Shown here one piece after another: positions 11,304 through 22,413 of a stretch of DNA of 64,000 nucleotides. Source of the DNA: Tenebrio molitor (Eukaryota > Arthropoda > Insecta > Coleoptera > Tenebrionidae); contig NC_091048.1 in assembly GCF_963966145.1 (NCBI RefSeq), forward strand, positions 7,192,001-7,256,000, read 5' to 3'. The position numbers were made by a program, and so were the translations under genes. Positions within the stretch are counted from its first letter, which is position 1. Every line of letters begins with the position of its first letter. The notes under the pieces were generated by a model, which saw only the letters and a program-made list of their open reading frames with translations, had not been told where the DNA came from and searched no databases.

Positions 11304-11547
11304 ATAATTATTGCGAGAATGCATTTAGCACATAGCCTAAGCATGCTCCGCCCCTAACTGTTTAAGCGCGAATTTTAAATATTGAAAATAAAAACGCCGA
11401 CTTTACCTGACCTGACAGCGTCCTTATATCGAAAAGAACTATTATTTTGCACGTTTGAACCTGATATCTGGGGCCGCCGCAATCCCGCAGCGGCGCGCGC
11501 TGTGCCAGTGCTTTGGCTATGTGTTAAATGCATTCTCACATAATTAT
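11304..11547. mobile_element. MITE nested in the Tc1 element
   Basis: Inverted ends are ataattattgcgagaatgc and, on the right, the complement of ataattatgtgagaatgc, extending about 35 bp. The centre has a GC-rich palindrome (cgccgcaatcccgcagcggcg region). Confidence 0.7.
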
Positions 11548-11661
11548 CTAATGACAACGTCAATCAATTCAAAGTAGGGTTAGAATCAGATAAAGGTTAT
11601 TTCACATTAAAAGTCAAGACAATGACGTTGATGTCCCACTTTTTTTGCCCGCAATAGTACA

Positions 11662-12239
11662 TAATTACTTCTATAAAAGTCCATTGCAATATTTTTCTTA
11701 TAAAACCTATAGTAACGTATGTGGTGGCAATAGTGGCAGCAGCAACAATTCCTTGAACAGCATGTCACCTTTTATAGTGAATAATTCTCAAGCAAGCAGA
11801 GAAAGTGACGGAGAGGATGTCAATGATGTTATCTCCCAAACCTCAATTAGCGATAACGGTGGTACTGAGTCAGGGAGTAGATATGTCATAAGTCCAGAAC
11901 CAACCCCGACACGCAATAAGCGATTGACCAGTGACAACACAGAACGCACACAACAAGTACCAACTGGGCGTAAGTAATATGATACTGTGCCTAGTGGAAA
12001 TGAAATTGTTTTCTTAATAGGAACTGGCAAAGGAAAACAGGCGCCATCAAATCAAATGCTGTCGGAGATCGTCAGCACCGCTCGGACGATTGGGTCCCAT
12101 TTCCAAAATAGAGTTCGCTTAACAGCGGATGAAATATTTGGGCAATACATAGGAGCCCGTCTAAATAAAATGGAAGAATCTCCGCAAAAAAAAAAGACTT
12201 AAACGGGAACTTCTTTCCCTGTTAGAACAGGATGATTAG
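11662..12239 (+). pseudogene. Harbinger second ORF (MADF/BESS-type protein), C-terminal part
   Basis: A serine-rich linker (SPEPTPTRNKRLTSDN) is followed by a short GT-AG intron (about 11970-12020) and a terminal block (TADEIFGQYIGARLNKMEES). That block parallels the C-terminus of the intact copy at 53557-54933 (NAFGQYVAESLQEMG). A frameshift in an A-run at 12187-12196 disrupts the last residues (KRLKRELLSLLEQDD). The MADF domain itself is missing. Confidence 0.65.
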
Positions 12240-12372
12240 TGTTTTTTTTACCTTTAAGTTATGAGAATTAAGACAAACAAATTTATTTTTAAGCAATAAT
12301 TTTAATTTACTTCCTAATAAAATATACGTCCATAAATTTTGTTTTTTTAATAATGAAAATTGCACTCATTAT

Positions 12373-12696
12373 TTAGTTAGGAAAACGACCCCGAGTTACG
12401 TATTCAACTTGCCATAGTACTTGTCCACTAGGAGAGTGAAAATATGAAGCCAAGTGATCTCGCAGTAAGTATGCTTGTCGTGTAGCATTATTGGCTGCTA
12501 AACGACCTACTGCTTGTAGAGGCTGTACTTCTTGCCGCCAAGCACCATTTGCTCGATCCTCTGTATCGACAAATCCAGGTGGACAATATGTGGATGCTAC
12601 CGTTTGCTTTTCCTCCATTATCAATAATTATGTAAGCAAACGCATGCTTTCACAACGACATCAATAGTGCTCAAATCTGCCTTAATTGTGTAATAC
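12373..12696 (-). pseudogene. Harbinger transposase C-terminal fragment
   Basis: The minus-strand translation gives IKADLSTIDVVVKACVCLHN, then after a frame change STYCPPGFVDTEDRANGAWR and a conserved C-terminus (VGRLAANNATRQAYLLRDHL). It aligns by eye with the intact transposase at 52171-53476. It converges on the MADF-type remnant, the same arrangement as in the intact element. Confidence 0.75.
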
Positions 12697-13642
12697 CAAG
12701 GCGGTCTCTATTTTAACAGGCCGTGACACTGACTTCAGAAAGTGGTCTGTGGAATGGCCCACTAACGTCTGACAACGTTGCTTCGCCAACCTTTAAAAAA
12801 AGTTACTAGTTTTGAAGTTTTGTGATCACTCACTGTCACTCACTATTTTGTCATTGTTAGCTGTCAGTTAATCATCACTGAAAGATTTTTCTAATTCTCG
12901 TATTGCAACTTTACTTCAGTCAAAGTATATCAGGTGATCAAGTCAAGGTAATTATGTGTATCCGGTTTTATAAGATAGCTATTGTTAGTAAAATTTCATA
13001 GTCCTGTATTCTGAACAAGTATCCTATCCAAAATGAAGATAGAAGTCCTTTTAGTTCACCTTGATTGCGTTAGCTCGAGTGCAAATTCCAACACATGCCA
13101 CCTGTACACTGTATAGCTCAGGACAAGATTTTTTTTTCTGAAGTCGTACACAGAGACCATTAAAGACCAATAAAGGTGCAGTATGAATTGTTGAAAATAA
13201 ATAAGAACTGCTAAAGCTAACCACTCGGGTGTATGGACCCTACCATCAATACAGGTTTATAATTTAAAATGGATTTTAGACCTAATGGAACGAGCAACAA
13301 AGACCTCACGCGCCAGTTTTCTAGTTCCAAAATCCGCATCCATTCTTGCATTCTAATTTTCTTCGATGGGAATTTGAAAACGCTAACGTAGGAAGACTTA
13401 CTTGAAGCATAATTTGACTTGCAATTGGGTATCTACGAGAATACAACATTTGTGTGGCATGTTTATTTTTCAATTACTGAAATTAATTGCACAATTAATT
13501 GTCTTGTCAAAATGATTTTTGAATGAACCGCCTTTCTATGGAAGTGCCAATATTTTTGAAATTCAGGATGCTATGGAATGGCCCACTAAGAAATTTGGCA
13601 CCACGGCCAGTGTCCTGGCCTGTTAAAATAGAGACCGCCTTG
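12697..13642. mobile_element. TIR element, 946 bp, 7-bp target duplication GTAATAC
   Basis: The ends are caaggcggtctctattttaa (continuing cagg) and complement, about 26 bp. They are flanked by gtaatac at 12690-12696 and 13643-13649. It interrupts a Harbinger transposase remnant. No coding frame is recognisable, so the superfamily is unknown. Confidence 0.78.
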
Positions 13643-13860
13643 GTAATACCTATTTAATACCAGTAAATAATTGACAGATTTAGCAAAGCAAATAAAAATG
13701 TCGGGAAGTTTTATGGATGATGAACAAGACATGGTTCTGGGAATGTTGTGGTTGCTGACTGCAACATCTGCAGCGTTTCTTTTTTAAAAAAGAAGAAGAA
13801 CCCGTCAATGTAAAACGCGCCTAATAAATAGGAAACGGAACCGATTTGGCTTCTACAATA

Positions 13861-15920
13861 CAGTGCAACCTCGTTAATCCGAAGCGCAGTAATTCGAATT
13901 CTTCAATAATCCGAATAGGTTTTTATTTATCATTGTATACGTTATAATCCGAATTCGTCTGGTTTCGTTAATCCGAATTTATCAAAACTCACGTCCAGAC
14001 GCTTTTAATTCATACGTACGTGCCCTTACATATACAAATTATACTCGTTTGGCACATTAGGCATCTTTGGTTTCCCAAGTTCACTGCATGGGAAAGTATT
14101 CAGTTTTCACAATGGCGCCAAAGCGAAAACATGTAACGTTAACTCTTAAGCAAAAAAGCGCAATATTGAAAAAAATCGATAGTGGCCAAACTGGTAAGAA
14201 TTTGGCAAGTGAATATAATGTAGGCGCATCTACAATTTCAAACATTAAAAGAAACAGACAAAATATTAAACGGTAAATTTTTGAATTTTTCGTTATGTAC
14301 TCCTTATTTGATTACATATTGTAGATTTATTGAGCACTGTTATTCTGGATCCAGAAAAACTCTTAGGAAGGCAGAATTTGAAGAAATGGAGAAACGCCTA
14401 TATGAGTGGTTTTGTACACAGCGAGCTCGACATGTTCCTGTTTCTTACGAGATTCTTGCTACAAGAGCGAAAATTTTTCACACGCAAATTTATGGTACAA
14501 CAAATTTTGAAGCCAGTAGAGGCTGGATAGCTAATTTTCGATCACGGTATGGATTACGCTCCATAAAGATATGTGGTGAAAAACTGTCCAACAACCAAGA
14601 TGCTGTGGATCCATTCATAATTAAGTTGAAGGAAAAGATTAGAGAACTAAAACTTTCTTCCGTCCAAATTTACAATGCTGACGAATCAGCACTTTATTGG
14701 AAAATGTTACCTGACAAGACATTAGTTCTGTCTCAAGAAAAAAATGCTCCCGGGAGAAAAACTATTAAAGAACGTGTGACTTTCCTGTTGTGTGCAAATG
14801 CGGATGGCTCAAACAAGTTAAAACCGTTGGTAATTGGCAAAGCTCAAAATCCTAGGGCGTTTAAAAATTCCCAGATCCCAGTAGATTATAAAGCTTCCAA
14901 GAATGCGTGGATGACATCATCACTATTCAAAGATTGGTTTCATAATTGTTTCGTTAAAAATGTACAGAGATTTCAAAGAAGTAAAAATTTGCCGCAAAAG
15001 GCATTGCTACTTATAGACAATGCTTCAAGTCATGGATCTGAAGAAGAACTGGTCAGCAACGATGGTAACGTTATGACAATGTTTTTGCCACCAAACTGTA
15101 CAGCACTCATCCAACCAATGGATCAAAACATAATTCGTCTAACTAAATTATTCTATCGAAAAAGTTTGTTAATAAGGATTTTGACTAACGAAGATGACAT
15201 TGCTAGTAGTCTAAAAAAAATTACTCTAAAGGAGGCTACATATTTGCTTTACAATGCTTGGGAAAAGGTTTCTCCAAACATCATCACTAAATGTTGGCAC
15301 AAAATTCTTCACAAAGAAACTCTTGAGAACCCAGATTCAGACTATGAAGCCGAAGATTTAATTCCACTCAGCACACTAAGGCAGAACCTGTGTTCAATCT
15401 CACAAGAGTTGAATGATGTTGGCGAACTGCTGAATTCTACTGTGGGGAATGATATTGTTATCACTGATGAAGAAAGAGATGGGTGGCTTTTTGAAGACGA
15501 GAATTTATTACCTTTAGATGAGAGCCTGAATACTGAACCGAACGAGAATGTTCCAGAAACTGAAGTTCTCAAAACTGTTACAAATATAGATGCCATTAAA
15601 TGTTTTGAAACATGTTTTAAATGGGCAGAAGAGAACGACGCTCCACTCAGCGATCTTCTTGTTCTCCAACGGCTTCGAGAAAATGCTTACATTTTGAATC
15701 AAAAAATCGTGAAACAAAAGAAAATTACTGACTTTTTTTTTAAATAGTATGTTAAGTTGTTTTCATTAAATAATAAAGATGATAAGTTGTTCCAACATGT
15801 TTTATTTTTATTGATAAATCTTGAAAAAAGACATTAAAATAATGTGCTTCGATAGTTCGAATATTTTGATCATCCGAATCGCTCTGGTTTTAAATGATTC
15901 GGATTAACGAGGTTGCACTG
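13861..15920 (+). mobile_element. Tigger (pogo) element, complete, 2,060 bp
   Basis: Perfect 23-bp TIRs begin CAGTGCAACCTCGTTAATCC. TA flanks are at 13859-13860 and 15921-15922. The single gene inside has no defect that I can see. The interior has an AATAAA signal at about 15771 downstream of the stop. Everything an autonomous pogo-type element needs appears to be present. Confidence 0.93.
14112..15747 (+). CDS. Tigger/pogo-type transposase, 527 aa, apparently intact
   Basis: It is spliced from 14112-14272 and 14325-15747. The 52-bp GT-AG intron keeps the frame (QNIKR to FIEHCYSG), and the total of 1,584 nt is an exact codon multiple. The N-terminus has a psq-like helix-turn-helix (LTLKQKSAILKKIDSGQTGK), then a CENP-B-type DNA-binding region (LYEWFCTQRARHVPVSYEIL). 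The DDE domain shows YNADESALYW, LLIDNASSH and IQPMDQN, a D-D-34-D spacing. The C-terminus ends QKKITDFFFK, a good PCNA-interaction (PIP) motif as known for pogo-family transposases. The ATG at 14112 was preferred to an in-frame TTG upstream at 14067. It would act in the nucleus on its own TIRs. Confidence 0.9.
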
Positions 15921-16045
15921 TACTACATTACGAATCTGAAAGTGACGGCGGAATTTTTAGAGAAAGTGTATTTGTCCAACGTTTTGATGCAAATCAAATG
16001 AATGTACCTCTCTGGCTTCTCAACAAAATACAAATTGGAATAACA

Positions 16046-16470
16046 TAACCTACAATATTTAACATGAAATCTGTCAATACGTTAGGGGTGCGGCAACGTT
16101 ACGGGTCACTGTAACTATACTTGGGCCAACAGCTGGAGTAATAAACTGGCGTTATCTTCAGGTGATTTTCGGGGGATGGTTTCCCATTGGCTAAAAGGCG
16201 CGCGTTAAAAATATGGTCCAGCTCAATGCACGAAGCTAAAATTTTCAAGCTTCCACGGTCTCGTTGCAAAGCGTCTTGCTGTCTCGTTGTATGCTTCGTG
16301 CTCTTGTGTTTTCGGTGTTTTATTTAAATTTAGTGATTAAATTTTACTCATAAAACAGTCTTTTTCAAGACTTTGTTTACAATTAATTAGGAAGTGGTAA
16401 GTATTTACAAAAAAAAAATCATTTCTCTATTACCGTGTTGTTTTTTAAGTGTTTATTCTTATCAAAAAGT
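16046..16470. other. No gene recognised
   Basis: AT-rich sequence between the Harbinger remnant and the next transposase pseudogene. Nothing supportable was seen. Confidence 0.35.
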
Positions 16471-17905
16471 AATGGATAACAACATTGTATTGTCACCACC
16501 TAAGAAAAGAGTTAGGAAAAGAGTTAGGAGGCATCTTTCCGTTGAAGAAAAAATGGCCATTATGAATACTTTCAAAATATAAAAAGAAAAACATCCTGAA
16601 CAGACAAAAAGTAAACTTGTTGACTTGACTGCCAAATCTGCAGGTAATATAATCATTCAAAATAAGAGAGCCTGCTGCTAAATTTTCGATATTTTGTGGT
16701 TTTGTTTAGGAATAGGTGTAAGTACTGCATATACTCTTCTGAATGAACACCAAAACAACCCAGAATTTAATCCTCCAAAAAAGTACCATAGAAGTAGGGC
16801 TATTTAGAATAAGATGACAGATGAACAGAAGCACTTGATTAGACGAATGGTCTTCCATTATGGCGTGAACCAAACCTGCGCGAGGGCGGAGTCAGCTAGG
16901 GATAAAGTGAATTCTAAAAACATCATCCTTCGAAAATTCTCAAAATGAAAATGTTTCAATTAAAAATATTTCTAAATATCTTAATTATTGTAATTTGATA
17001 AAGACTGATTTGTTCAAATTAAAGCCAAAAACACAACGAAAACGCAAGGAAACACAAGACCAGTACTACTCGAAAGCCAGACTGAGAATGAAAATATGTG
17101 TCTAATGTTTTTGGATCGCCCAGTATCTAACGCAGCGAACAAAGTTGGCCGTTCTGCGCTGGTTCACGAGATAATGGAAGACCTCTACATTCGTTCTTTT
17201 TAAGAAATGAACCGCCAACCATTAAAAAAGTTTTTGCTGCAGTAAATGAGAACGACGATCTCCCAAATTAAAAAAAAAACAACACCGTGTACCTTGTTAA
17301 AAGAGATTCATTTTCGGTGAGTAAAGAGATGTTCTTGTTTTCCATTTTGTAAAAATGTCTTTCATTTCAGACTTAAAGGAAGAGCTCGAAATAGTATTCT
17401 AAAAGAGAAGGATGAAATTATTTCATAGAGACGACGGTTTTTGAGACAGATTAGGAATTATAGAGAATCCAATCGCAAAATTTATTACCTGGATGAAACA
17501 TGGGTAAATGCTGGTCACACTGTAAAAAGAGTCTGGACCGACATGTCTGTTACCAGTGCAAGATATAGATTTTATCCATGGATTGTCAACTGGGTTAAAA
17601 AATCCCTCCGGAAAAGGGAAGAGACTAACTGTCCTGCATATAGGATCAGAAGACGGATTTGTCGAAAGTGGATCACTAATTTTTTAATCCAGAAAGACAG
17701 GAGATTACCATGAAGAGATGAACTCCACTGTTTTTAAAGAATGGTTCAAAAGAGTGTTACCTACTTTGGAAGAAAATTCCGTAATTGTGATGGATAATGC
17801 TTCCTACCATTCGAGGAAGATTGAAAAAATTCCAACAAGTGCTACAAGAAAAAATGAGATTAGAAGACATCGATTTAAACTTGAGGAGACAAATGTGATT
17901 TCAGC
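16471..17905 (+). pseudogene. IS630-like DDE transposase with introns, degenerate
   Basis: The ATG at 16471 starts MDNNIVLSPPKKRVRK with a helix-turn-helix (RRHLSVEEKMAIMN). After an internal stop near 16579 a GT-AG intron (about 16642-16710) leads to GIGVSTAYTLLNEHQNNPEF. A later exon (FKNEPPTIKKVFAAVNENDD) and another intron (about 17320-17371) precede KIYYLDETWVNAGHTVKRVW, the first-acid block, and VIVMDNASYHSRK, the second. There are several frame breaks. The third-acid part is replaced at about 17905 by a piece of another family. Intron positions are inferred from frame continuity. Confidence 0.7.
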
Positions 17906-18231
17906 ATGACGGTGCCCCTCCCCACAATTCAAGGTTAACCCAGCAAGTACTGAATACATGGAATCCGCATAAATGGATCGGTCGAGGAGGTCCTGTAGCT
18001 TGGCCTCCAAGATCTCCAGATGTCACGCCAGTGGATTTTTTTCTGTGGAATCAATTTAAAGACTACATATACCGTGAGCCAGTGGACACTTTGGAAGAAT
18101 TGCAAAACAGACTGCAGGAGTCTATTGCGACTCTGACACCTGAGATGTTACGAAATGTTCAAAATAACTTGCTGCGACGAGCAGCTCTGTGTACTGAAGT
18201 GGGTGGAAGGCAGTTTGAACATCTTATGTGA
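17906..18231 (+). pseudogene. Mariner-related transposase C-terminus (RSPD..P.DFFLW type)
   Basis: The frame reads HDGAPPHNSRLTQQVLNTWN, then GRGGPVAWPPRSPDVTPVDF and FLWNQFKDYIYREPVD, ending GGRQFEHLM. I count 41 residues between HD and the D of VDFF, compatible with a DD41D-type catalytic core. The upstream half is missing, and it is fused to the IS630-like pseudogene. It is the same broad type as 19231-20368. Confidence 0.75.
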
Positions 18232-18779
18232 AATTAATTGTTATTGAATACGATGGTTTCTTATAAAGGTTTTTGTAGTTTTTTTTTTTGTGATCATGGA
18301 ATTTCTTTAAAATAACCATCTATCTATGACATTTAGAAACGTCAGTATTGTCAAAAAAAAAATCATTCAAACTTCATTAATACTTGGATTTAGATTTTTT
18401 ACATGGCTCACTCTCAACGTCCTTAAGTTCAATTTGAAAAATTGTCTCCTCATTGGTCAATTTTAATAGTATCTAAGTCTTAAACCGTTGAAGCCTGGAC
18501 CTTTTTTTTTACAAATATGAGTTCTTTAACGATTCTGTATCTGCCATACAAGGGTATGGCGCTAATTCTGGGACACGCTGTATAAGTGTTTCATTTCTTG
18601 TATTGATACAGACGAGTGATGAAAAAGTATTTTCATTAATTAAGCAGGCGCGCTGTTCACATGATAATTAATAAAATGCCGACTGCTATGAATTGCCAGA
18701 ATTATTCTGTGTCCAATCCCTCCAGGTAGCGCATGAAATCGTTTTATATTTTTCTATGAGCTATGAGGACAATATTATC
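18232..18779. other. 3' flank and TE-end debris, no gene
   Basis: A TE terminus, ctgggacacgctgtata, lies at about 18567-18583 and may be the right end of the element whose transposase ends at 18231. I could not find its left partner. Confidence 0.4.
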
Positions 18780-18781
18780 TA

Positions 18782-18990
18782 CACTGCGCCGCAAAATTAG
18801 CGCATACTGTGTAAAAACTTTAAATTTTAATTTTAAATGATGCATTATGAAAAGTGGTTTTGTAATGAGTATCGGATTTAAACTTTAAGATAATGCGAAT
18901 GAACATTTTTGGTTTCCAAATGGCAGTGATAATTTTCTAAAAAGCAATACGATTAATTTTCTAAATTATGCGTTAATTTTTCGGTGCAGT
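18782..18990. mobile_element. MITE with TA flanks, about 210 bp
   Basis: Left end cactgcgccgcaaaattagc and right end complement (ttaatttttcggtgcagta) form an inverted repeat of about 25 bp with TA on both sides. The interior is AT-rich. Confidence 0.65.
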
Positions 18991-19073
18991 ATAAGTATAT
19001 AACAATACAACACAAGAAAAGTGGTCAACACATTGACAGGTTAGTAGTAAAGTTAAGACATACTTCACATCTA

Positions 19074-20546
19074 CCGAGTGACTATAAATGATTGAAAATT
19101 ATTTTGTTATGTTGGCGACACATTTGAAATCTTTAGTTGGCAACATCGTTGGTATGACACACGCAATTTTCAAAATTGAAACAAACGTCAAAAAGATCTA
19201 AATCGACAGTTTCGAACTTTATTTAAAAAAATGGTTTTTACAATAAAGCACAGCACATTTATTGTAATGGCATATTTTCGCAGTGGATTGCAAAATGAAA
19301 ATGGCCATTGGCTGTATTCACAGCAGTCAGCTTATGAACAATTTGTTGAAACCTATCCTGAAGAACAAATCGAATATCCTAATTTTGCACAACACTGTGG
19401 GCGAATAGTTGAACGCTTTGTAAGTACTGGTAATGTGGGAAAAGGCAAATCTACTGGTTGTCCCACTGTTGCTACACCTGATGTTGTGCAAAGTGTTGAA
19501 GAAATTGTCGAGGAACATCCTCACATTTCGATACGTCGTTTATCCCAACAAATAGGTTCCCATTGACGAATGACCTGTTCTCTTAACATTTCCTACATTT
19601 TCCCTCTTTTCAGGACTTTGTTATGAATCCTCTCGAAAGATCCTGAAAAAATCCTTGCATTTACGCCCATACGAATTTACAATGGTCCAACAACTTCACC
19701 CTCCTGATTACCTCCAAAGAATCCAGTTTTGTAATTGGTATAACAACAATTTGCTTGATAATGTTGACCAGCAAGACATCACTTTCTTTTCTGATGAAGG
19801 ATGGTTCCATTTGTCTGGGTTCATATACTCACAAAATTACAGAACATTGTCTGATCACAATCCACATAATGTAATTCAAGTGCCACTGCACCCACTTAAA
19901 ATCGGCGCATGGGTTGCAATGTCGCGAAGGCGAATTATTGGGCCGATATTTTTTCACGAAACAATTAATGCAGAAAGATACCGAATACTTCTTGTAGACC
20001 CATTTTTAAATCAACTGGACGACATCGAACTCACAAACGGCTATTATTAGCAAGACTCTGCCACTGCACATACTGCACGGGCCACAATTAATTATTTAGA
20101 AGAGTTTTTCCCAGGACGTTTAATTAGCTCAGGTTTGTGGCCAAGTAGGTCACCCGACATGACCCCACTGGACTTCTTTTTGTTTCCATATCTAAAGAAT
20201 GTTGTGTTTCGCAATCCCATTAACAATTTGGAAGAATTGCAGCATGCGATTGAAGAAGCAATAGGAAACGTGGGGCCTGAAATGTTAATTAATGTTTTCA
20301 ATAATTTATCAAACAGAGTTCAACTTTGCTTACAGCAAGGGGGCCAACACTTTGAACATCTTCTTTAGCTGTATTTTGTAATATTCTAGTAAAGTTTGTT
20401 GATTGTTTTGTAACGCCAATGTACTTCGTGACTTAACCTAACCTAAATAGAAGCGATTGTCAGATGATGCACGAGAAGATTTGGACTACCAACTCCATCA
20501 ATGTTGCCAATCCACTATTTTCCTTCAATCATTTATAGTCACTCGG
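19074..20546 (+). mobile_element. Mariner-related element, 1,473 bp
   Basis: The TIRs begin ccgagtgactataaatgatt and match over about 23 bp. TA flanks lie at 19072-19073 and 20547-20548. One transposase gene with a single premature stop fills it. Confidence 0.88.
19231..20368 (+). pseudogene. Mariner-related transposase (D,D,38,D), one internal stop
   Basis: Exon 1 is 19231-19555 and exon 2 is 19614-20368, with a 58-bp GT-AG intron. The total is 360 codons. The N-terminus has helix-turn-helix regions (SAYEQFVETYPEEQIEYPNF, HISIRRLSQQIG). The core shows FFSDEGWFHLSG, then a TAG at 20048-20050, then QDSATAHTARAT and WPSRSPDMTPLDFFLFPYLK. I count 38 residues between the second and third Asp. 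The TAG sits where relatives have Q, so one C-to-T change could explain it. The frame is otherwise open, so this is a young dead copy. Confidence 0.85.
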
Positions 20547-20628
20547 TACTTGTTGAAAATTGGTCGCTCTGATTTTGATAGATTTTTTTTAAAATACATT
20601 TTTCAGATTAAATACATGTTTTATTTGT

Positions 20629-20814
20629 TAAGCTAGTTTGACACGATGCTAAATGTTGTAGAAAATTTATTAGAAAATGAAAGAGGACCAATGAACGATC
20701 CGGATCTGACAAAGACAGACTATGATCCTGATCGTTCATTGGTCCTGATCGAGGGTCTCTCTCATTTTATAACAAATTTTCTAAAAAATTTAGAATCGTG
20801 TTAAACTAGCTTTA
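20629..20814. mobile_element. Palindromic MITE
   Basis: Inverted arms start taagctagtttgacacgatg. Inside is a second inverted pair around aggaccaatgaacgatc. It is AT-rich with no gene. Confidence 0.65.
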
Positions 20815-20830
20815 GAATATTTTTAAACTT

Positions 20831-20917
20831 CATTTTGTAAAAAATTTGTAACATGTGTTTTCATTAATCCATGATTTTTTTTTTATTAACACATGTTACA
20901 GATTTCTTACAAAAAAT
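20831..20917. repeat. Short imperfect palindrome
   Basis: ttgtaacatgtgtt and its complement with flanking matches give arms of about 35 bp. It is probably a small foldback element next to the previous MITE. Confidence 0.55.
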
Positions 20918-21209
20918 AAACATTACGAAAGTTATGAAAGGCAGCATTTGAATTTCCCGCAGTGTGATACAACTATCGCTTGGCCGACGATTCCGCTAAC
21001 TTTTCAGTAGAAATTGTAGTAGGGAGGGGAAAGCCGCCAATCTATTGGCGATTTCGGCTACCATTGGGGGCGCCACTGAGCGCGCACTGTTGCCAGATTT
21101 TAAGTCATATACCGCTCGATTCTGCTTATGTTTGTGCATTGTTTTGTTGTTGGTTTTACGTGAATTTGCGGCTTTTGTGGTGGTTTTCTTAGGGTTACAC
21201 AAAATTTTA

Positions 21210-21400
21210 ACTTATTTAGAGACAACAGGAGAACGCAGATGTGTTGTGGAAGGCGAAGAAGTGTTGTGTGCGAAGGTTTAATTTTATGTGGTGTTATTAA
21301 AGTAGTGGAAACAAGGTAGGAAATTTTTGGATTGTGTCTACAAACAAGTGCCTTAAGTAGTGCTCCACATGAAATTAGAAGAGACAGTTATCTGTTAACG
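21210..21400 (+). pseudogene. Possible fragment of a SWIM/YqaJ-type TE protein
   Basis: GERRCVVEGEEVLCAK and, in the next frame, LCLQTSALSSAPHEIR resemble a segment upstream of the SWIM motif in insect YqaJ-linked proteins. The frame is broken and the SWIM cysteines are absent, so the call is tentative. GC-richer sequence from 20980 looks like a former 5' exon. Confidence 0.35.
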
Positions 21401-21553
21401 ATAACAACGTCGAAGTAGCTGCAGCTGATGTACTTGCAAACATATTTCGCCGTGTTTATTGTCCAGGTTGTATAAATTTTTTGTTGTGAGTGGCAAAACA
21501 TCATGGCTCAATAATTTGTATTGTAAGATTTAACACATTTTATGTATATTATA

Positions 21554-22089
21554 CAGGGTGTCCCCAAAAGAGAGATTTTTATTCTGAAAACAACAATGTA
21601 TCACAAATATACACTTAAATACCAAAAATTCACAAAAAAGTATTTAAAAAACACTACTATCGTCTATGTTCTATGTTTTGCGCTAAACATTGGCGGCATA
21701 TTTGCGCAATCCCACATGTTATTATCTGTCATTTGTTTTTCCAGCTACCTTAATTTGGTTATTACATTGTAACGCAATACATTTTGATAGCTTTTCGCTT
21801 GGTGCTCGTCATTTGTTTCAAAGGTTAGTGGTTTTTTTTTTGTGAAGTTATACTTGTGATACATTGTTGCTTTCAGAATTAAAATCTCAATCAGAATTAC
21901 TAAAAAAAAGTATGTAATCCCATTTGAAAAAAAATGTTTTGACAGTTCAGTCTTGAAGCCCTTGGAGCTATACGTGAATTTATTAAGCCGTTTTGTAGCC
22001 TACTAACAACCATTTGATTTGGTGTATAGATAATTAATCCTCCGATAAATAAGGGAGCTATGGACTCGTCTTTTTTTGGGGACACTCTG
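21554..22089. mobile_element. Mariner-type TIR element, 536 bp
   Basis: Ends are CAGGGTGTCCCCAAAAGA on the left and, read inward, CAGAGTGTCCCCAAAAAA on the right. TA flanks lie at 21552-21553 and 22090-22091. The interior has no transposase, so it is non-autonomous. Confidence 0.78.
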
Positions 22090-22144
22090 TATATGTATGT
22101 TTTATATAAAATAAATATAAATCATGTAAAAATATAACCTTAAA

Positions 22145-22215
22145 ATACTATTTAACCTGCAAATGTAGTTTTCTTTTCTAAAGTGTGTTCCAGAGACCCT
22201 CATATGATTAGATGC
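22145..22215 (-). pseudogene. Duplicated THAP exon fragment
   Basis: The minus strand reads HASNHMRVSGTHFRKENYIC, a decayed second copy of the exon at about 22820-22890 (ASNYVRVCGKHFK). About 95 bp around it, including flanking intron, match by eye. The metal-binding Cys has become Ser. Confidence 0.6.
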
Positions 22216-22413
22216 ATGTTATTGTACAATCATATTAATTAAATGTTTCTCGGTATGTACTGGGTGAAAGATGAAAAAAAAGGCAATTATATTGAGTTTA
22301 ATAGCTGTTTTTAATTGGAAAATACCAACAACACTCTATCCTCGACAGAAAGCTTATGAGTGCATACTGTTGGATAACAGTATTTAACTAGTGAACAGAT
22401 ATCATTTAACAAT

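Larger units (their letters stand above)
8632..11657. mobile_element. Tc1 element, 3,026 bp with nested insertions
   Basis: The TIRs are a perfect 30-bp match beginning CTATTGCGGGCAAAAAAAG, flanked by TA at 8630-8631 and 11658-11659. A near-intact Tc1 transposase lies in the left third. The right part is filled with other insertions (9989-10196, 10199-11274, 11304-11547). Without these the element would be close to the usual 1.3-1.6 kb. Confidence 0.9.
13698..16045 (+). pseudogene. Harbinger transposase remnant split by the Tigger element
   Basis: 13698-13860 resembles the N-terminus of a Harbinger transposase (MSGSFMDDEQDMVLGMLWLL, then KRRRTRQCKTRLINRKRNRF). After the Tigger insertion (13861-15920), 15931-16045 continues with ESESDGGIFRESVFVQRF, the conserved SDGGIF block. 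The middle had already been deleted. It is clearly dead. Confidence 0.7.

Noticed and set aside
20980..21281. Overlapping 70-79-codon frames suggesting a membrane protein
   Set aside because: The hydrophobic stretch comes from T/G-rich non-coding sequence; only the end resembles a known TE protein.
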